From an uncultured Polymorphobacter sp. (GTDB taxonomy: Bacteria > Pseudomonadota > Alphaproteobacteria > Sphingomonadales > Sphingomonadaceae): a stretch of DNA of 9,413 nucleotides. The notes beneath the pieces are model-generated. The model made no database searches, was not told the origin of the DNA, and saw nothing but the letters and a program-made list of their open reading frames with translations. Location of the stretch: assembly GCA_937894055.1 (NCBI GenBank), contig CALDHQ010000006.1:1-9413 (forward strand). Reading direction: 5' to 3'. This document shows positions 1 to 7,064 of the stretch, one piece after another. Both the position numbers and the translations under genes were made by a program. Position 1 is the stretch's first letter. Each line of letters starts with the position of its first letter.

Positions 1-1
1 T

Positions 2-94
2 GTAAACGAGAGCTTCGCGCTAAACGCCGGCCTTGCGGCGGCGTTCGAAAACGGTGGCACTGGTTTCCGCGTCGGCGGCACTTACGGCTTCTGA
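2..94 (+). CDS. C-terminal end of a probable outer-membrane beta-barrel protein (5' end outside the window)
   Basis: The frame is open from base 2 to a TGA at 92-94, giving 30 residues. The tail alternates polar and apolar residues, is rich in Gly and aromatics, and ends in GFRVGGTYGF with a terminal Phe. That is the usual C-terminal signal of outer-membrane beta-barrels recognised by the BAM machinery, and it resembles the last strands of autotransporter, YadA-anchor or porin-like proteins. An intrinsic terminator begins 24 bases after the stop, which supports a real gene end here. The family cannot be fixed from 30 residues. The barrel call is inference; the open frame and the stop are seen directly. 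Confidence 0.55.
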   Translation, partial: VNESFALNAGLAAAFENGGTGFRVGGTYGF

Positions 95-117
95 TCGATT
101 TGGCCTGAAACTCGGAG

Positions 118-151
118 AATCCCGCCCGGCCAGCCTGGCGGGATTTTCTTT
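118..151 (+). terminator. Intrinsic (Rho-independent) terminator after the beta-barrel gene
   Basis: A perfect 9-bp stem, AATCCCGCC (118-126) with GGCGGGATT (137-145), encloses a 10-base loop and runs directly into a T-rich tail (TTTTCTTT, 144-151). It sits 24 bases downstream of the stop at 94 and upstream of the next gene. It should end transcription of the upstream gene and insulate the one starting at 258. Confidence 0.85.
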
Positions 152-257
152 GCCTTGCGCGCATAACCCCGGCGCTGCAGTTCAAGCATTCCATCCCAGG
201 CCAGAGCTTTGTCGCAGCAGATTATCAACACCTCTGTTCAAGACAGGAATCGCTGCC

Positions 258-662
258 ATGCAGATTAACCACGCATTTGGCAAAATCACGCTTGCGGTGA
301 CACTGCAAATGCTGGCTTCGGTCGCCAGTGCTGCAGGCTTCGTTAACAATGGTGCCGCGTGGATGCAAATGTCACCAGATGCCAAATCGGCCTATATCCA
401 AGGCGTCAACGATGCCTCGAACTTCCTGTTCATCAACGACGACCTCGCGACCGCGCTGGTTAAATTGGCGCGCACTCGTTGCCTGATCGCTCAAAAGACC
501 ACCGCCGCCATCCTGTCGGACCGCATTACCACTGCCTATACCAAGGAACCAGGGTTCGCTAATGTGCCGCCCAATGTCGTATACATCGCCAAAATGGCCA
601 TCGTCTGCCGCGACTTTATCAACGAGGAACGCACCCGCATCGGTTTACCACCGCTTCAATAG
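258..662 (+). CDS. Small exported two-cysteine protein of unknown function
   Basis: This encodes 134 residues. The frame is open further upstream, back to base 33, but that extension would run through the terminator. The ATG at 258 is preferred because AGGA (245-248) lies 9 bases upstream and because it opens directly into a signal peptide: a basic/polar start (MQINHAFGK), a hydrophobic core around residues 10-22, and an ASA-A cleavage site near 25-26. The mature part (about 108 residues) looks alpha-helical, with a single Cys pair (75 and 117) that could form a periplasmic disulfide, an AYIQGVNDA segment near 45-53, and an ending NEERTRIGLPPLQ. The spacing of Gly, Cys and helices is faintly like small periplasmic helical proteins such as the Rap1a/Tai immunity group, but I do not recognise the family. 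It converges on the efflux operon (42-base gap). The codons look less GC-biased than its neighbours. Confidence 0.75.
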   Translation: MQINHAFGKITLAVTLQMLASVASAAGFVNNGAAWMQMSPDAKSAYIQGVNDASNFLFINDDLATALVKLARTRCLIAQKTTAAILSDRITTAYTKEPGFANVPPNVVYIAKMAIVCRDFINEERTRIGLPPLQ

Positions 663-668
663 CCTGCC

Positions 669-685
669 GCCCTGCAATTGCGGGC
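669..685. terminator. Weak hairpin between convergent genes
   Basis: GCCC (669-672) pairs with GGGC (682-685), and an inner GC/GC pairing around AATT continues after one bulged T. It lies in the 42-base gap between the convergent ends at 662 and 705, where a bidirectional terminator would be expected. No T-tract follows on either strand, so it may be only a stem-loop or a Rho-assisted end. Confidence 0.25.
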
Positions 686-704
686 CCCAACCATAAGTTA
701 GATT

Positions 705-1922
705 TCAGGCACGCAGCGCTTCGATCGGGTTGAGCTTGGCCGCCTGGTTTGCTGGATACCAGCCAAAGAAAATGCCGATGCTCGCCGACACGAGGAAGGC
801 GATGACGACCGCGCTGGCGGTGACTGAGGTATCGAAGCCGATGGCGTTGCCGGCGAGCATCGACAGGCCGGCGCCAACGGCGACGCCGATCGAGCAACCG
901 AGCAGCGACAGCATCAGCGCTTCGAGCAGGAACTGCAGCCGCACCGCGCGGCGGCTGGCGCCGATCGCCATGCGGATGCCGATTTCGCGGGTGCGTTCGG
1001 TGACCGACACCAGCATGATGTTCATGATGCCGATGCCACCGACGACAAGGCTGATCGAGCCGATGGCGGCGAGCAGCAGCGAGATCGACGCGGTGACCGA
1101 CGACATGGTGTCGGTGACGGCGGTCAGGTTATTGACGCTGAAATCGTCGGGATCGCCGGTCTTGATCTTGTGCTTACGGCGCAGCAGCGTGGTGATGTCC
1201 GCATCGACCTTGTCGAGCACCTCGGCAGAGTCGACCGACACCGAAATCGTCCGGATCGAGCGGCGGAAGTTGTTGCCCTGGAGCTGCCGCGACGCGGTGG
1301 TCAGCGGCACGATGATCATGTCGTCGCGGTCCATGCCACCGAAGCCCTGCCCGCGCGGCGCCATCACGCCGATGACGGTGAAGCTGACGCCCTTGATGCG
1401 GATTTGCTGGCCGATGGGGTCGTTGGCGCCGAACAGATTGTCCGCCACCGTCTGGCCGATCAACGCGACGCGCGCTGCGGCGCGTTCCTCCATTTCCGAA
1501 AAGGTCCGGCCATCGGCGGGGCGCCATTCCTGCACGGCAAACCATGCGGGTACCGACCCAGTCACCTGCGTCGCCCAGTTCGACGGCCCGGCCACGACCT
1601 GCGCGGGGATGTTGGCCGATGGTGCAACCGCGAGCACATCGGGCAAGGCGGCAATCGCGTCGGCATCCTCCAGCCGCAGTGACGCGCCCGACCCGGCACC
1701 GCCCATGAAGCCGCCCGACCGCGACGAGCCGGCGGTGACAATGAGCATGTTCGACCCGAGTCCGGCGATAGAATCGGACACCTGCTTCTGCACGCCGCCG
1801 CCGATCGCCAGCATCAGGATGACCGCCGCGACGCCGATGATCATGCCGAGCATCGTCAGCGACGAGCGCAGCCGGTTGGCGAGCAGCGCGCTCCACGCCT
1901 CGGCGAGCATCGACCCGAGCAT
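705..1922 (-). CDS. MacB-type ABC transporter permease (MacB_PCD + FtsX domains)
   Basis: This 405-residue inner-membrane protein is the permease half of a MacA-MacB-TolC-like tripartite pump. Domains in order: a short cytoplasmic N-terminus and TM1 (about 21-43, with the MLGMIIGVAAV motif typical of the family); a large periplasmic MacB core domain (about 45-272); then an FtsX-type domain with TM2 (about 276-303), TM3 (about 330-355) and TM4 (about 368-390). The TM2 exit carries VGGIGIMNIMLVSVTERTRE followed by IGIRMAIGASR, the hallmark cytoplasmic coupling segment. It ends in NPIEALRA, also typical. Unlike E. coli MacB, which fuses ATPase and permease in one chain of roughly 650 residues, the two halves are separate genes here. 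Its ATG overlaps the ATPase stop by one base (TAATG), so translation is probably coupled. Substrates of such pumps include macrolides, peptides, siderophores and lipids, and cannot be told from sequence. It is the last gene of the operon. Confidence 0.95.
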   Translation of the reverse strand: MLGSMLAEAWSALLANRLRSSLTMLGMIIGVAAVILMLAIGGGVQKQVSDSIAGLGSNMLIVTAGSSRSGGFMGGAGSGASLRLEDADAIAALPDVLAVAPSANIPAQVVAGPSNWATQVTGSVPAWFAVQEWRPADGRTFSEMEERAAARVALIGQTVADNLFGANDPIGQQIRIKGVSFTVIGVMAPRGQGFGGMDRDDMIIVPLTTASRQLQGNNFRRSIRTISVSVDSAEVLDKVDADITTLLRRKHKIKTGDPDDFSVNNLTAVTDTMSSVTASISLLLAAIGSISLVVGGIGIMNIMLVSVTERTREIGIRMAIGASRRAVRLQFLLEALMLSLLGCSIGVAVGAGLSMLAGNAIGFDTSVTASAVVIAFLVSASIGIFFGWYPANQAAKLNPIEALRA

Positions 1923-2653
1923 TACGCCTCGACCTCAACATGGCCGTAGAGCGCGGCCTCGGTCGGTGGGCCGTCGTAGAAGATCAGCCCGTCCTGGATG
2001 CGGACGACGCGGTCGGTGGCGCGTGCGACTTCGGGGTCATGCGTGACGATGACGACGGTGACATGGCGGGTGCGGTTGAGGTCGCGAAACAGTGCCATCA
2101 CCTCGACCCCGGTCTTGCTGTCGAGTGCGCCGGTGGGTTCGTCGGCGAGCAGCAGCTGCGGATTGTTGACCAGTGCGCGGGCGACGGCGACACGCTGCTG
2201 CTGGCCGCCCGAAAGCTGGCTGGGACGCGAGCGCGGCTTGTCGCCCAGCCCTACAGCTTCGAGCATCGCCTGCGCACGCGCGTCGCGTTCGCCGCGCGGC
2301 ACGCCCGAATAGACCAGAGGCAGCGCGACATTGCCCAGCGCCGACAGGCGCGGCAGCAGGTTAAAGCTCTGGAAGACAAAGCCGATGCCGCGGTTGCGCA
2401 AATGCGCCAGCTCGGCCTCCGACAGCGTCGCGGTATCGACACCTTCGAAATGGTATTGCCCTTCGGTCGCGGTATCGAGGCAGCCGATGATGTTCATCAG
2501 CGTCGATTTGCCCGACCCTGACGGCCCCATGATCGACATGAACTCGCCGGCGGCGACGTGCACCGATACGCCGTGCAGCGCGCGGAAGGCGCCGGCGTCG
2601 CCGACATAGTCCTTGATGACGCCGTCGAGCGCGAGGACGGGGGTGGTGCTCAC
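1922..2653 (-). CDS. MacB-type ABC transporter ATP-binding protein
   Basis: This 243-residue cytoplasmic nucleotide-binding subunit powers the permease encoded next to it. All ABC motifs are intact: Walker A GPSGSGKST (43-51), Q-loop FVFQSF (Q95), signature LSGGQQQRV (147-155), Walker B LLLADEP with catalytic Glu172, the D-loop (GALD), and the switch histidine in VTHD (H205). Length and motif wording fit the LolD/MacB/FtsE subgroup of mechanotransmission ABC ATPases. The start is a GTG at 2653 that overlaps the stop of the adaptor gene as GTGA. Its own TAA overlaps the permease ATG as TAATG. The adaptor and outer-membrane channel genes immediately upstream argue for a MacB-like role rather than LolD (lipoprotein release) or FtsE. 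Confidence 0.96.
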   Translation of the reverse strand: MSTTPVLALDGVIKDYVGDAGAFRALHGVSVHVAAGEFMSIMGPSGSGKSTLMNIIGCLDTATEGQYHFEGVDTATLSEAELAHLRNRGIGFVFQSFNLLPRLSALGNVALPLVYSGVPRGERDARAQAMLEAVGLGDKPRSRPSQLSGGQQQRVAVARALVNNPQLLLADEPTGALDSKTGVEVMALFRDLNRTRHVTVVIVTHDPEVARATDRVVRIQDGLIFYDGPPTEAALYGHVEVEA

Positions 2654-3804
2654 TTGCGTCCCGGTGGACCGAAGCTGGCGGTCGTCTTCTTGTCCTTCGA
2701 GGTGTCGGCCGTGATGACCGCATCACCGGCCTTGAGCGGTCCCGAGACGATTTCGCTGAAGTCCGAATCGGACGCGCCGATCTTGATGCGCACCGGATCG
2801 GGCTTGCCGTCCTTGGCGACGAAGACGGTCAGCATATTGGGGTCATAGGCCTTCTTGCCGCCGGTTTTGCCGCCACGTTGCGGTTTCCAGCCTTCGGGTT
2901 TGAAGCTCAGTGCGGCGTTGGGGATGAGCAGCACATCCTTGTGCGCGCTGACCAGGAACGCGGCGTTGGCGGTCATCCCCGGCAGCAGCGCGCCGTCGGG
3001 ATTGGCGACCGACACGATGACGGTATAGGTCACGACATTCTGCTGCGTCGTCGGGTTGAGGCGGATCTGCGATACGGTACCGGTGAAGGCGCGCGTGCCA
3101 TAGGCGTCGACGGTGAAATCGACGCGCTGGCCGACCTTGACCCGGCTAACATCGGCTTCGGCGACGGCGGCTTCGATCTGCATCTTGGTCAGGTCGCGGG
3201 CTATCTTGAACAAGGTCGGCGTGTTGAAACTGGCGGCCACGGTCTGGCCGAGGTCAACTTCGCGGCTGATGACGACGCCGGCCACTGGTGAACGGATGAC
3301 AGTGTAGCCGAGGTTGGTGCGGTCCTGCTTGATCTGCGCTTCGGCCTGCTGGACCTGTGCGCTCGCGCCGCGCGCGCTCGCTACCGTGGTTTCATATTCC
3401 TGCCGGCTGATGAAGTTCTGCCGGTACAGTTCCGCGGCGCGCGCTGCATTGGCGGCGGCGAGGGCCTGCGATGATTTGATATTGGCGAGGCTGGCCTCGC
3501 TGGCCGACAGGCGCGCGGCATAGACCGACGGGTCGAGTTCGAGCAGCAACTGCCCGGCGGCGACGCGGTCATTGTAATCGACGTAGAGCTTGGCGACGGT
3601 GCCCGAAACCTGCGTGCCGACGCTGACGACGCGCACCGGGTTGAGCGTGCCGTTGGCGGTGATGACTTCTTCGAGGTCACCGCGGGTGACTTCAGCGGTC
3701 TTGAACCCTGCATCGGCGGCCGGGGCCGTGTAGGCGCGCCAGCCGAAATAGGCGGCGACCAGCAGCACGACCGCCGCAATGATGATCCACGTCCGACGCT
3801 GCAT
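2650..3804 (-). CDS. MacA-like periplasmic adaptor (HlyD/RND membrane-fusion family)
   Basis: This 384-residue protein is anchored by one N-terminal TM segment (about 5-23, after MQRR) and bridges the inner-membrane ABC subunits to the TolC-like channel. The first half of the lipoyl/barrel-sandwich domain is about 48-98 (VITANGTLNPVRVVSVGTQV, then SGTV); an Ala/Gln/Glu-rich helical hairpin covers about 99-165; the second lipoyl half is about 166-200 with the typical RSPVAGVV (171-178). A beta-barrel follows (about 205-285), including LPGMTANAAF (274-283), and then a membrane-proximal domain. Residues 302-320 form a Gly/Lys-rich insert (GWKPQRGGKTGGKKAY), and the C-terminal tail is also basic. 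The ATG overlaps the channel gene's stop by one base, and its TGA overlaps the ATPase start. The order channel-adaptor-ATPase-permease makes the MacA assignment firm at the family level. Confidence 0.94.
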   Translation of the reverse strand: MQRRTWIIIAAVVLLVAAYFGWRAYTAPAADAGFKTAEVTRGDLEEVITANGTLNPVRVVSVGTQVSGTVAKLYVDYNDRVAAGQLLLELDPSVYAARLSASEASLANIKSSQALAAANAARAAELYRQNFISRQEYETTVASARGASAQVQQAEAQIKQDRTNLGYTVIRSPVAGVVISREVDLGQTVAASFNTPTLFKIARDLTKMQIEAAVAEADVSRVKVGQRVDFTVDAYGTRAFTGTVSQIRLNPTTQQNVVTYTVIVSVANPDGALLPGMTANAAFLVSAHKDVLLIPNAALSFKPEGWKPQRGGKTGGKKAYDPNMLTVFVAKDGKPDPVRIKIGASDSDFSEIVSGPLKAGDAVITADTSKDKKTTASFGPPGRK

Positions 3805-5213
3805 TATCTCGTCCTCATCGCATCAACGGTTTCACCCAGCGCGCCGATCGACTTCGCCAGCCCAGCCTGGGCGTCGCGCACGCCATATTCCGCCGCGACC
3901 AGTTGCTGGCGCGCCGTCGCCAGCGCCGAGGCGGCGTTGAGCGTGTCGGTGATCGTGCCGACGCCAGCCTTGAAACGCCCCTGGGCGATGTCGGCTGATG
4001 CCTGCGCACTTCGGATCAGCGCGCGCGCGCTCGCCAGTGACTTCAGCTGCGTTTCAAGCGCGCTGCGGTTGTTCCAGACATCGAGCGCCGCCGATTGTTC
4101 GGTGACCTTCGTCTGGGCATTCGCCTGGTCGAGTGCCGCGCGCGCGCCAGTGACCTGATAGGCAAAGCGGTAGCCAGTGAACAACGGCACCGTCAGGCTG
4201 ATGCCGACGGCGGTGGTGACGCTATCGCGCTGGGTATCGGCATAGCTCGCGCCCGACGACGCACCGGTGGTGATGGTCGGCTTGCTCAACGCCTGCGCGC
4301 TGCGGACATTGGCTTCGGCAACCGCAGACTGTGCGCGCGCTGCGGCGATATCGGGGCGCAGTCGCTGCGCCTCGTCGAGCAGGCTGTCGATGTTGCGGCC
4401 GAGCATGTCGACGCTGGCGAGCGGCGGCGTCGGTGCCAGTTGCAGCGGCGTCTGCGGCAGCAGGCCGACGGCGACGGCAAGCTGGCCGCGCGCGACCTGC
4501 GTGTTGCCCTGCGCCTGCACCAGCGTGAAGCGCGCCTGTTCATAGGCGGTTTCGGCCTGCAGCGAATCGGCGGGTGTGGTGACGCCGGCGCGCATGCGGC
4601 CACGGGCATTGTCGAGCGAGTTCTTGAGGTAGGCGACATTGGCCTCGGTCGCGGCCTCGGCGGCAATGGCGGCCTGCAGCGCGTTGTAGGCCGCAATGGT
4701 GTTGAACACGACCGATTGCGCGCTATCGGCGTAGTTGGCCAGCGCGACGCGTTCGCTGGCGCGTGCCGCATCGACTTCCGCCGAGCGGCCGCCGAAATCG
4801 AACAGCAGATAGTCGATGGCGATGTTGGCGGTGCTGTTGAGGCTGGTCGTCGTCGTGCTGCCGCCCTGATTATTCGGGTTGAAATAGCGGTTGCGGTTGA
4901 GCTGCGGCCCGGCGCCGACGGTGATCTGCGGGTAATAATTGCCGCGCGCTACGCCGACATTGGCGGCCGCGCCGCGCACCCCGGCCCAGCTCGCGGCGGT
5001 TATCGGATTGCGGCACAGCGCCACGTCGATGAGGTCGGTCACCGTCAGCAGGCCCTGCGGCATGACGTTGGCGCACGTCGGCGTCCCGGCGCTGAACGGC
5101 GGTGGCGCTGCCGGCATCAGATGGCGCGGGTCATCCTTGCTGGCCCAGGCCGGGGCCGCCGCGAGCAACAGGGCAAACAGGGCGCCGGATTGGCAGGGAC
5201 GGTATCGTGACAT
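3804..5213 (-). CDS. TolC-family outer-membrane efflux channel
   Basis: This 469-residue exported protein has a signal peptide (hydrophobic core about 10-22, likely cleavage after PAWA at 24). Two outer-membrane efflux repeats follow. The first starts near LLTVTDLIDVALCRNP (55-70) and contains RGNYYPQITVGAGP (90-103); the second includes LRPDIAAARAQSA (285-297) and the strand ISLTVPLFTGYRF (338-350). Paired helical segments GVTTPADSLQAE (210-221) and GVGTITDTLNA (417-427) sit at equivalent places in the two halves, as expected of TolC's internal duplication. Cys47 and Cys67, with the ALCRNP pattern, are common in this TolC branch. It should form the trimeric exit duct for the MacA/MacB genes downstream, and its stop overlaps the adaptor start (TAATG). 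The ATG at 5213 has only a weak GGAA-type ribosome site. It is the first gene of the operon. Confidence 0.94.
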   Translation of the reverse strand: MSRYRPCQSGALFALLLAAAPAWASKDDPRHLMPAAPPPFSAGTPTCANVMPQGLLTVTDLIDVALCRNPITAASWAGVRGAAANVGVARGNYYPQITVGAGPQLNRNRYFNPNNQGGSTTTTSLNSTANIAIDYLLFDFGGRSAEVDAARASERVALANYADSAQSVVFNTIAAYNALQAAIAAEAATEANVAYLKNSLDNARGRMRAGVTTPADSLQAETAYEQARFTLVQAQGNTQVARGQLAVAVGLLPQTPLQLAPTPPLASVDMLGRNIDSLLDEAQRLRPDIAAARAQSAVAEANVRSAQALSKPTITTGASSGASYADTQRDSVTTAVGISLTVPLFTGYRFAYQVTGARAALDQANAQTKVTEQSAALDVWNNRSALETQLKSLASARALIRSAQASADIAQGRFKAGVGTITDTLNAASALATARQQLVAAEYGVRDAQAGLAKSIGALGETVDAMRTR

Positions 5214-5328
5214 CTGGTTCCAGATCTAGTGCGAGGCAGGCCCGGCGTCGAGCGACGTATCGACGCGTCCATCGTCACCACAACCCCTAGCAGACATTAC
5301 GGTTGCATCGCACGGAATCCCCCGCGCG
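5214..5328 (-). promoter_or_regulatory. Gap upstream of the efflux operon, with a candidate operator palindrome at 5259-5272
   Basis: This 115-base gap between the glycosyltransferase stop and the channel start is the only space in which the efflux operon could have its own promoter. It contains ATCGACGCGTCCAT (5259-5272), palindromic except for one mismatched pair, around a perfect GACGCGTC core, and partly repeated nearby as GCGACG. On the minus strand a TTGTGG about 17 bases from an ATACGT-like hexamer is the best promoter guess, and it is poor. No terminator for the upstream gene is evident, so read-through is possible. Confidence 0.25.
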
Positions 5329-6519
5329 TCAGCGGCGCGCCGCGTGTTCGTCGACAAGTCGCGCATAGGTCGCGAACAGCCGTTTGAAATGCGCATCGGA
5401 GTCGCCGACCACGGTCGCGCCGGCATGCGCTGCGGCAGCGGCCATGGCATCGCGGTCGCGGCGCAGGAAGCGCCCGATGGCGGTTGCGGCATCGCCGGCA
5501 TCGTGCGGCGTGTAGCTTTCCGACCATTCGGGCGACAGCAGGTCGAGCACCGCGCCGCCTGCGGGTGCGACCAGCGGCAGGCCGGCCGCAAGCGCTTCGG
5601 CGACCGCCAGGCCATAGGTTTCGGAGCTGCTGGCGTGGAGCAGCGCGTCGCCGCTCGCCAGCATCGATGCCAGCGTGTCGCGGTCGCCGACCTGGCCCTT
5701 CAAGACGACATGTGGCACCTTGGCGGCGGCGCGTTCGACCGCCTTGCGTGCCATGCCGTCACCGATCTGGACGAACCCGATATTGGCGCCCGCGGCCTGC
5801 GCGCGGCCGACGGCGTCGATCGCCAGCGGCCACAGCTTCTGGATATGGTGACGCCCGACGCCGACGAGCAGCGTCGCATCCGGCCCGAGCCCACAGTCGG
5901 CAAGCAGCTGCGCACGCAGCGCCGCCGAACGGCGTTTCGGGGTGAAGGTCGTGGTGTCGACGCCCATTGGCACCGGGATCGGCATCGGCAGGCCCTGCGC
6001 GTGCAAGCGCTCGGCCATCCATGGGCCGCCGACGACGATCTCATCGAAGCCCGTGGCGACACCGCGCAGATAGCGCCAGTAGAAGCCGAACAATTTGTCG
6101 ATGGTTTCGACGCTCAGCCGCCCGCCGAACCATTGCTGCGGATAGGACGCGACGGGATCGGCGTGCTGGAACAGCACCTTGGGCGTCGCCCGGCCCTGCT
6201 TCGACTGCCAGTGCGCGACGATGCGCGCGCCCTGCCACGGCGACGAACATTCGACCAGATCGGGCTGTTCGGCTTCGAGCAGTGCATGCACCGGCGCTTC
6301 GGACCAGAACACATGGTAGCGCTTGTCGACCGCCAGAATCGGCGCCTTGACCCAGATGATGCGGCTGCGGCCACGCACGTCGGTGCGGTCTTCGGGGCCC
6401 GGTGCGATGATGACGATTTCATGCCCCGCGGCGTTGCCGGCCTCGATCTTGGCATCGATATAGGTGCGTACGCCGCCGCCCTTGGGCGCGTAGAACTCCG
6501 CTACGTCGACGATGCGCAT
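5329..6519 (-). CDS. GT4-family glycosyltransferase (GT-B fold)
   Basis: This 396-residue, probably cytoplasmic, enzyme transfers a sugar from a nucleotide-activated donor. The N-terminal acceptor domain begins MRIVDVAEFYAPKGGGVRTY, with the glycine-rich loop (14-16) of GT4 enzymes. The C-terminal donor domain starts near 215 with LLVGVGRHHIQK (R223 and K228 match the usual donor-phosphate Arg/Lys pair). The EX7E motif is E300...E308 in SSSETYGLAVAEALAAGLPL. The length is typical. Wording resembles mannosyltransferase-like GT4 proteins (PimB/MgtA style), but donor and acceptor cannot be assigned. It begins 5 bases after the stop of the DUF2141-type gene, so it is probably co-transcribed and coupled with it and the membrane protein upstream. 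A role in making an envelope glycoconjugate is inference. Confidence 0.88.
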   Translation of the reverse strand: MRIVDVAEFYAPKGGGVRTYIDAKIEAGNAAGHEIVIIAPGPEDRTDVRGRSRIIWVKAPILAVDKRYHVFWSEAPVHALLEAEQPDLVECSSPWQGARIVAHWQSKQGRATPKVLFQHADPVASYPQQWFGGRLSVETIDKLFGFYWRYLRGVATGFDEIVVGGPWMAERLHAQGLPMPIPVPMGVDTTTFTPKRRSAALRAQLLADCGLGPDATLLVGVGRHHIQKLWPLAIDAVGRAQAAGANIGFVQIGDGMARKAVERAAAKVPHVVLKGQVGDRDTLASMLASGDALLHASSSETYGLAVAEALAAGLPLVAPAGGAVLDLLSPEWSESYTPHDAGDAATAIGRFLRRDRDAMAAAAAHAGATVVGDSDAHFKRLFATYARLVDEHAARR

Positions 6520-6524
6520 GCCGG

Positions 6525-7064
6525 CTAGTTCGCCGGCTGCTTGAGCGGCTTCATCGCCAGCCCCGATTTGTAGTTGAGGATGACGGGCACGGTGGTGACA
6601 CCGCTGGCAAATGTCATCGCGACCTTCGAAACATCGGGCTTCGACAGGAACAACTTCGGGTTGTTCGGAAAGCCGATGCCGTCCTTGCTGAAAGTGAAGC
6701 TGCGCGTCGCACCGCGCTGGTGGATGACCGCGATGGCATAGCGGCCCGGCGCCGGCAGCTTGATGCAGACGCGCACCGGCCCGGTCGCTGGCAGCGGGGT
6801 TTCGACGCGGCGGAAGGTCTTGCCTTCGGCGACCAGCTTGTGGCGGTCGCCGAGGAATTCGGTGTTGTTGTCGGGATACAGTTCGATGCGCATCACGCCG
6901 GTGCGGTCCTTGAGCCCACCAACGTCTATCAATGCGGCGGTATCGCGCGCGTCCGCCGCACAGGCCGCCGCGTCGCTGCCGAGGATAGAGGACGGTTGCG
7001 CGACAGACGCGCCGGCGACCAGCGCCGCGACACCCGCAACAGCAAGGCCCAATTCAAACTTCAT
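6525..7064 (-). CDS. Secreted DUF2141-type protein
   Basis: This encodes 179 residues. A longer frame extends to 7106, but the ATG at 7064 is preferred: it overlaps the upstream stop as ATGA, has AAGGGA 8 bases upstream (7073-7078), and begins a clean signal peptide (MKFELGLAVAGVAALVAG, cleavage near AQ-PS at 23-24). The mature domain has VMRIELYPDN (57-66), VRVCIKLPAPGRYAIAVIH (97-115) and a GIGFPNNP motif (129-136). These match the DUF2141 pattern: an Ig-like beta fold with a PG.YA..V.HD-type strand and a GF.NNP loop. Cys35 and Cys100 could be disulfide-bonded in the periplasm. The function of the family is unknown. Its place between a membrane protein and a glycosyltransferase suggests an envelope role, by inference. 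Confidence 0.82.
   Translation of the reverse strand: MKFELGLAVAGVAALVAGASVAQPSSILGSDAAACAADARDTAALIDVGGLKDRTGVMRIELYPDNNTEFLGDRHKLVAEGKTFRRVETPLPATGPVRVCIKLPAPGRYAIAVIHQRGATRSFTFSKDGIGFPNNPKLFLSKPDVSKVAMTFASGVTTVPVILNYKSGLAMKPLKQPAN

Noticed and set aside
33..257. N-terminal extension of the small secreted protein's frame back to base 33
   Set aside because: It overlaps the upstream gene's end, runs through an intrinsic terminator, and would bury the signal peptide. ATG 258 has its own ribosome site.
730..2046. Long open plus-strand frame opposite the permease
   Set aside because: High-GC antisense shadow of a certain gene; composition is Ser/Thr/Arg/Pro-rich with no recognisable domain.
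4018..4031. GC dinucleotide run as a repeat element
   Set aside because: It is a short alternating GC stretch within the channel coding sequence, expected in high-GC DNA and not a repeat unit.
5191..5197. Cys7 of the channel protein as a lipoprotein cysteine
   Set aside because: It precedes the hydrophobic core and has no lipobox; cleavage after PAWA by signal peptidase I fits better.
4095..5210. Long open plus-strand frame opposite the channel gene
   Set aside because: Antisense shadow; Gly/Arg/Ala-rich with no domain, while the minus strand is an unmistakable TolC-family gene.
5344..6528. Long open plus-strand frame opposite the glycosyltransferase
   Set aside because: Antisense shadow; the minus strand has intact GT4 motifs.
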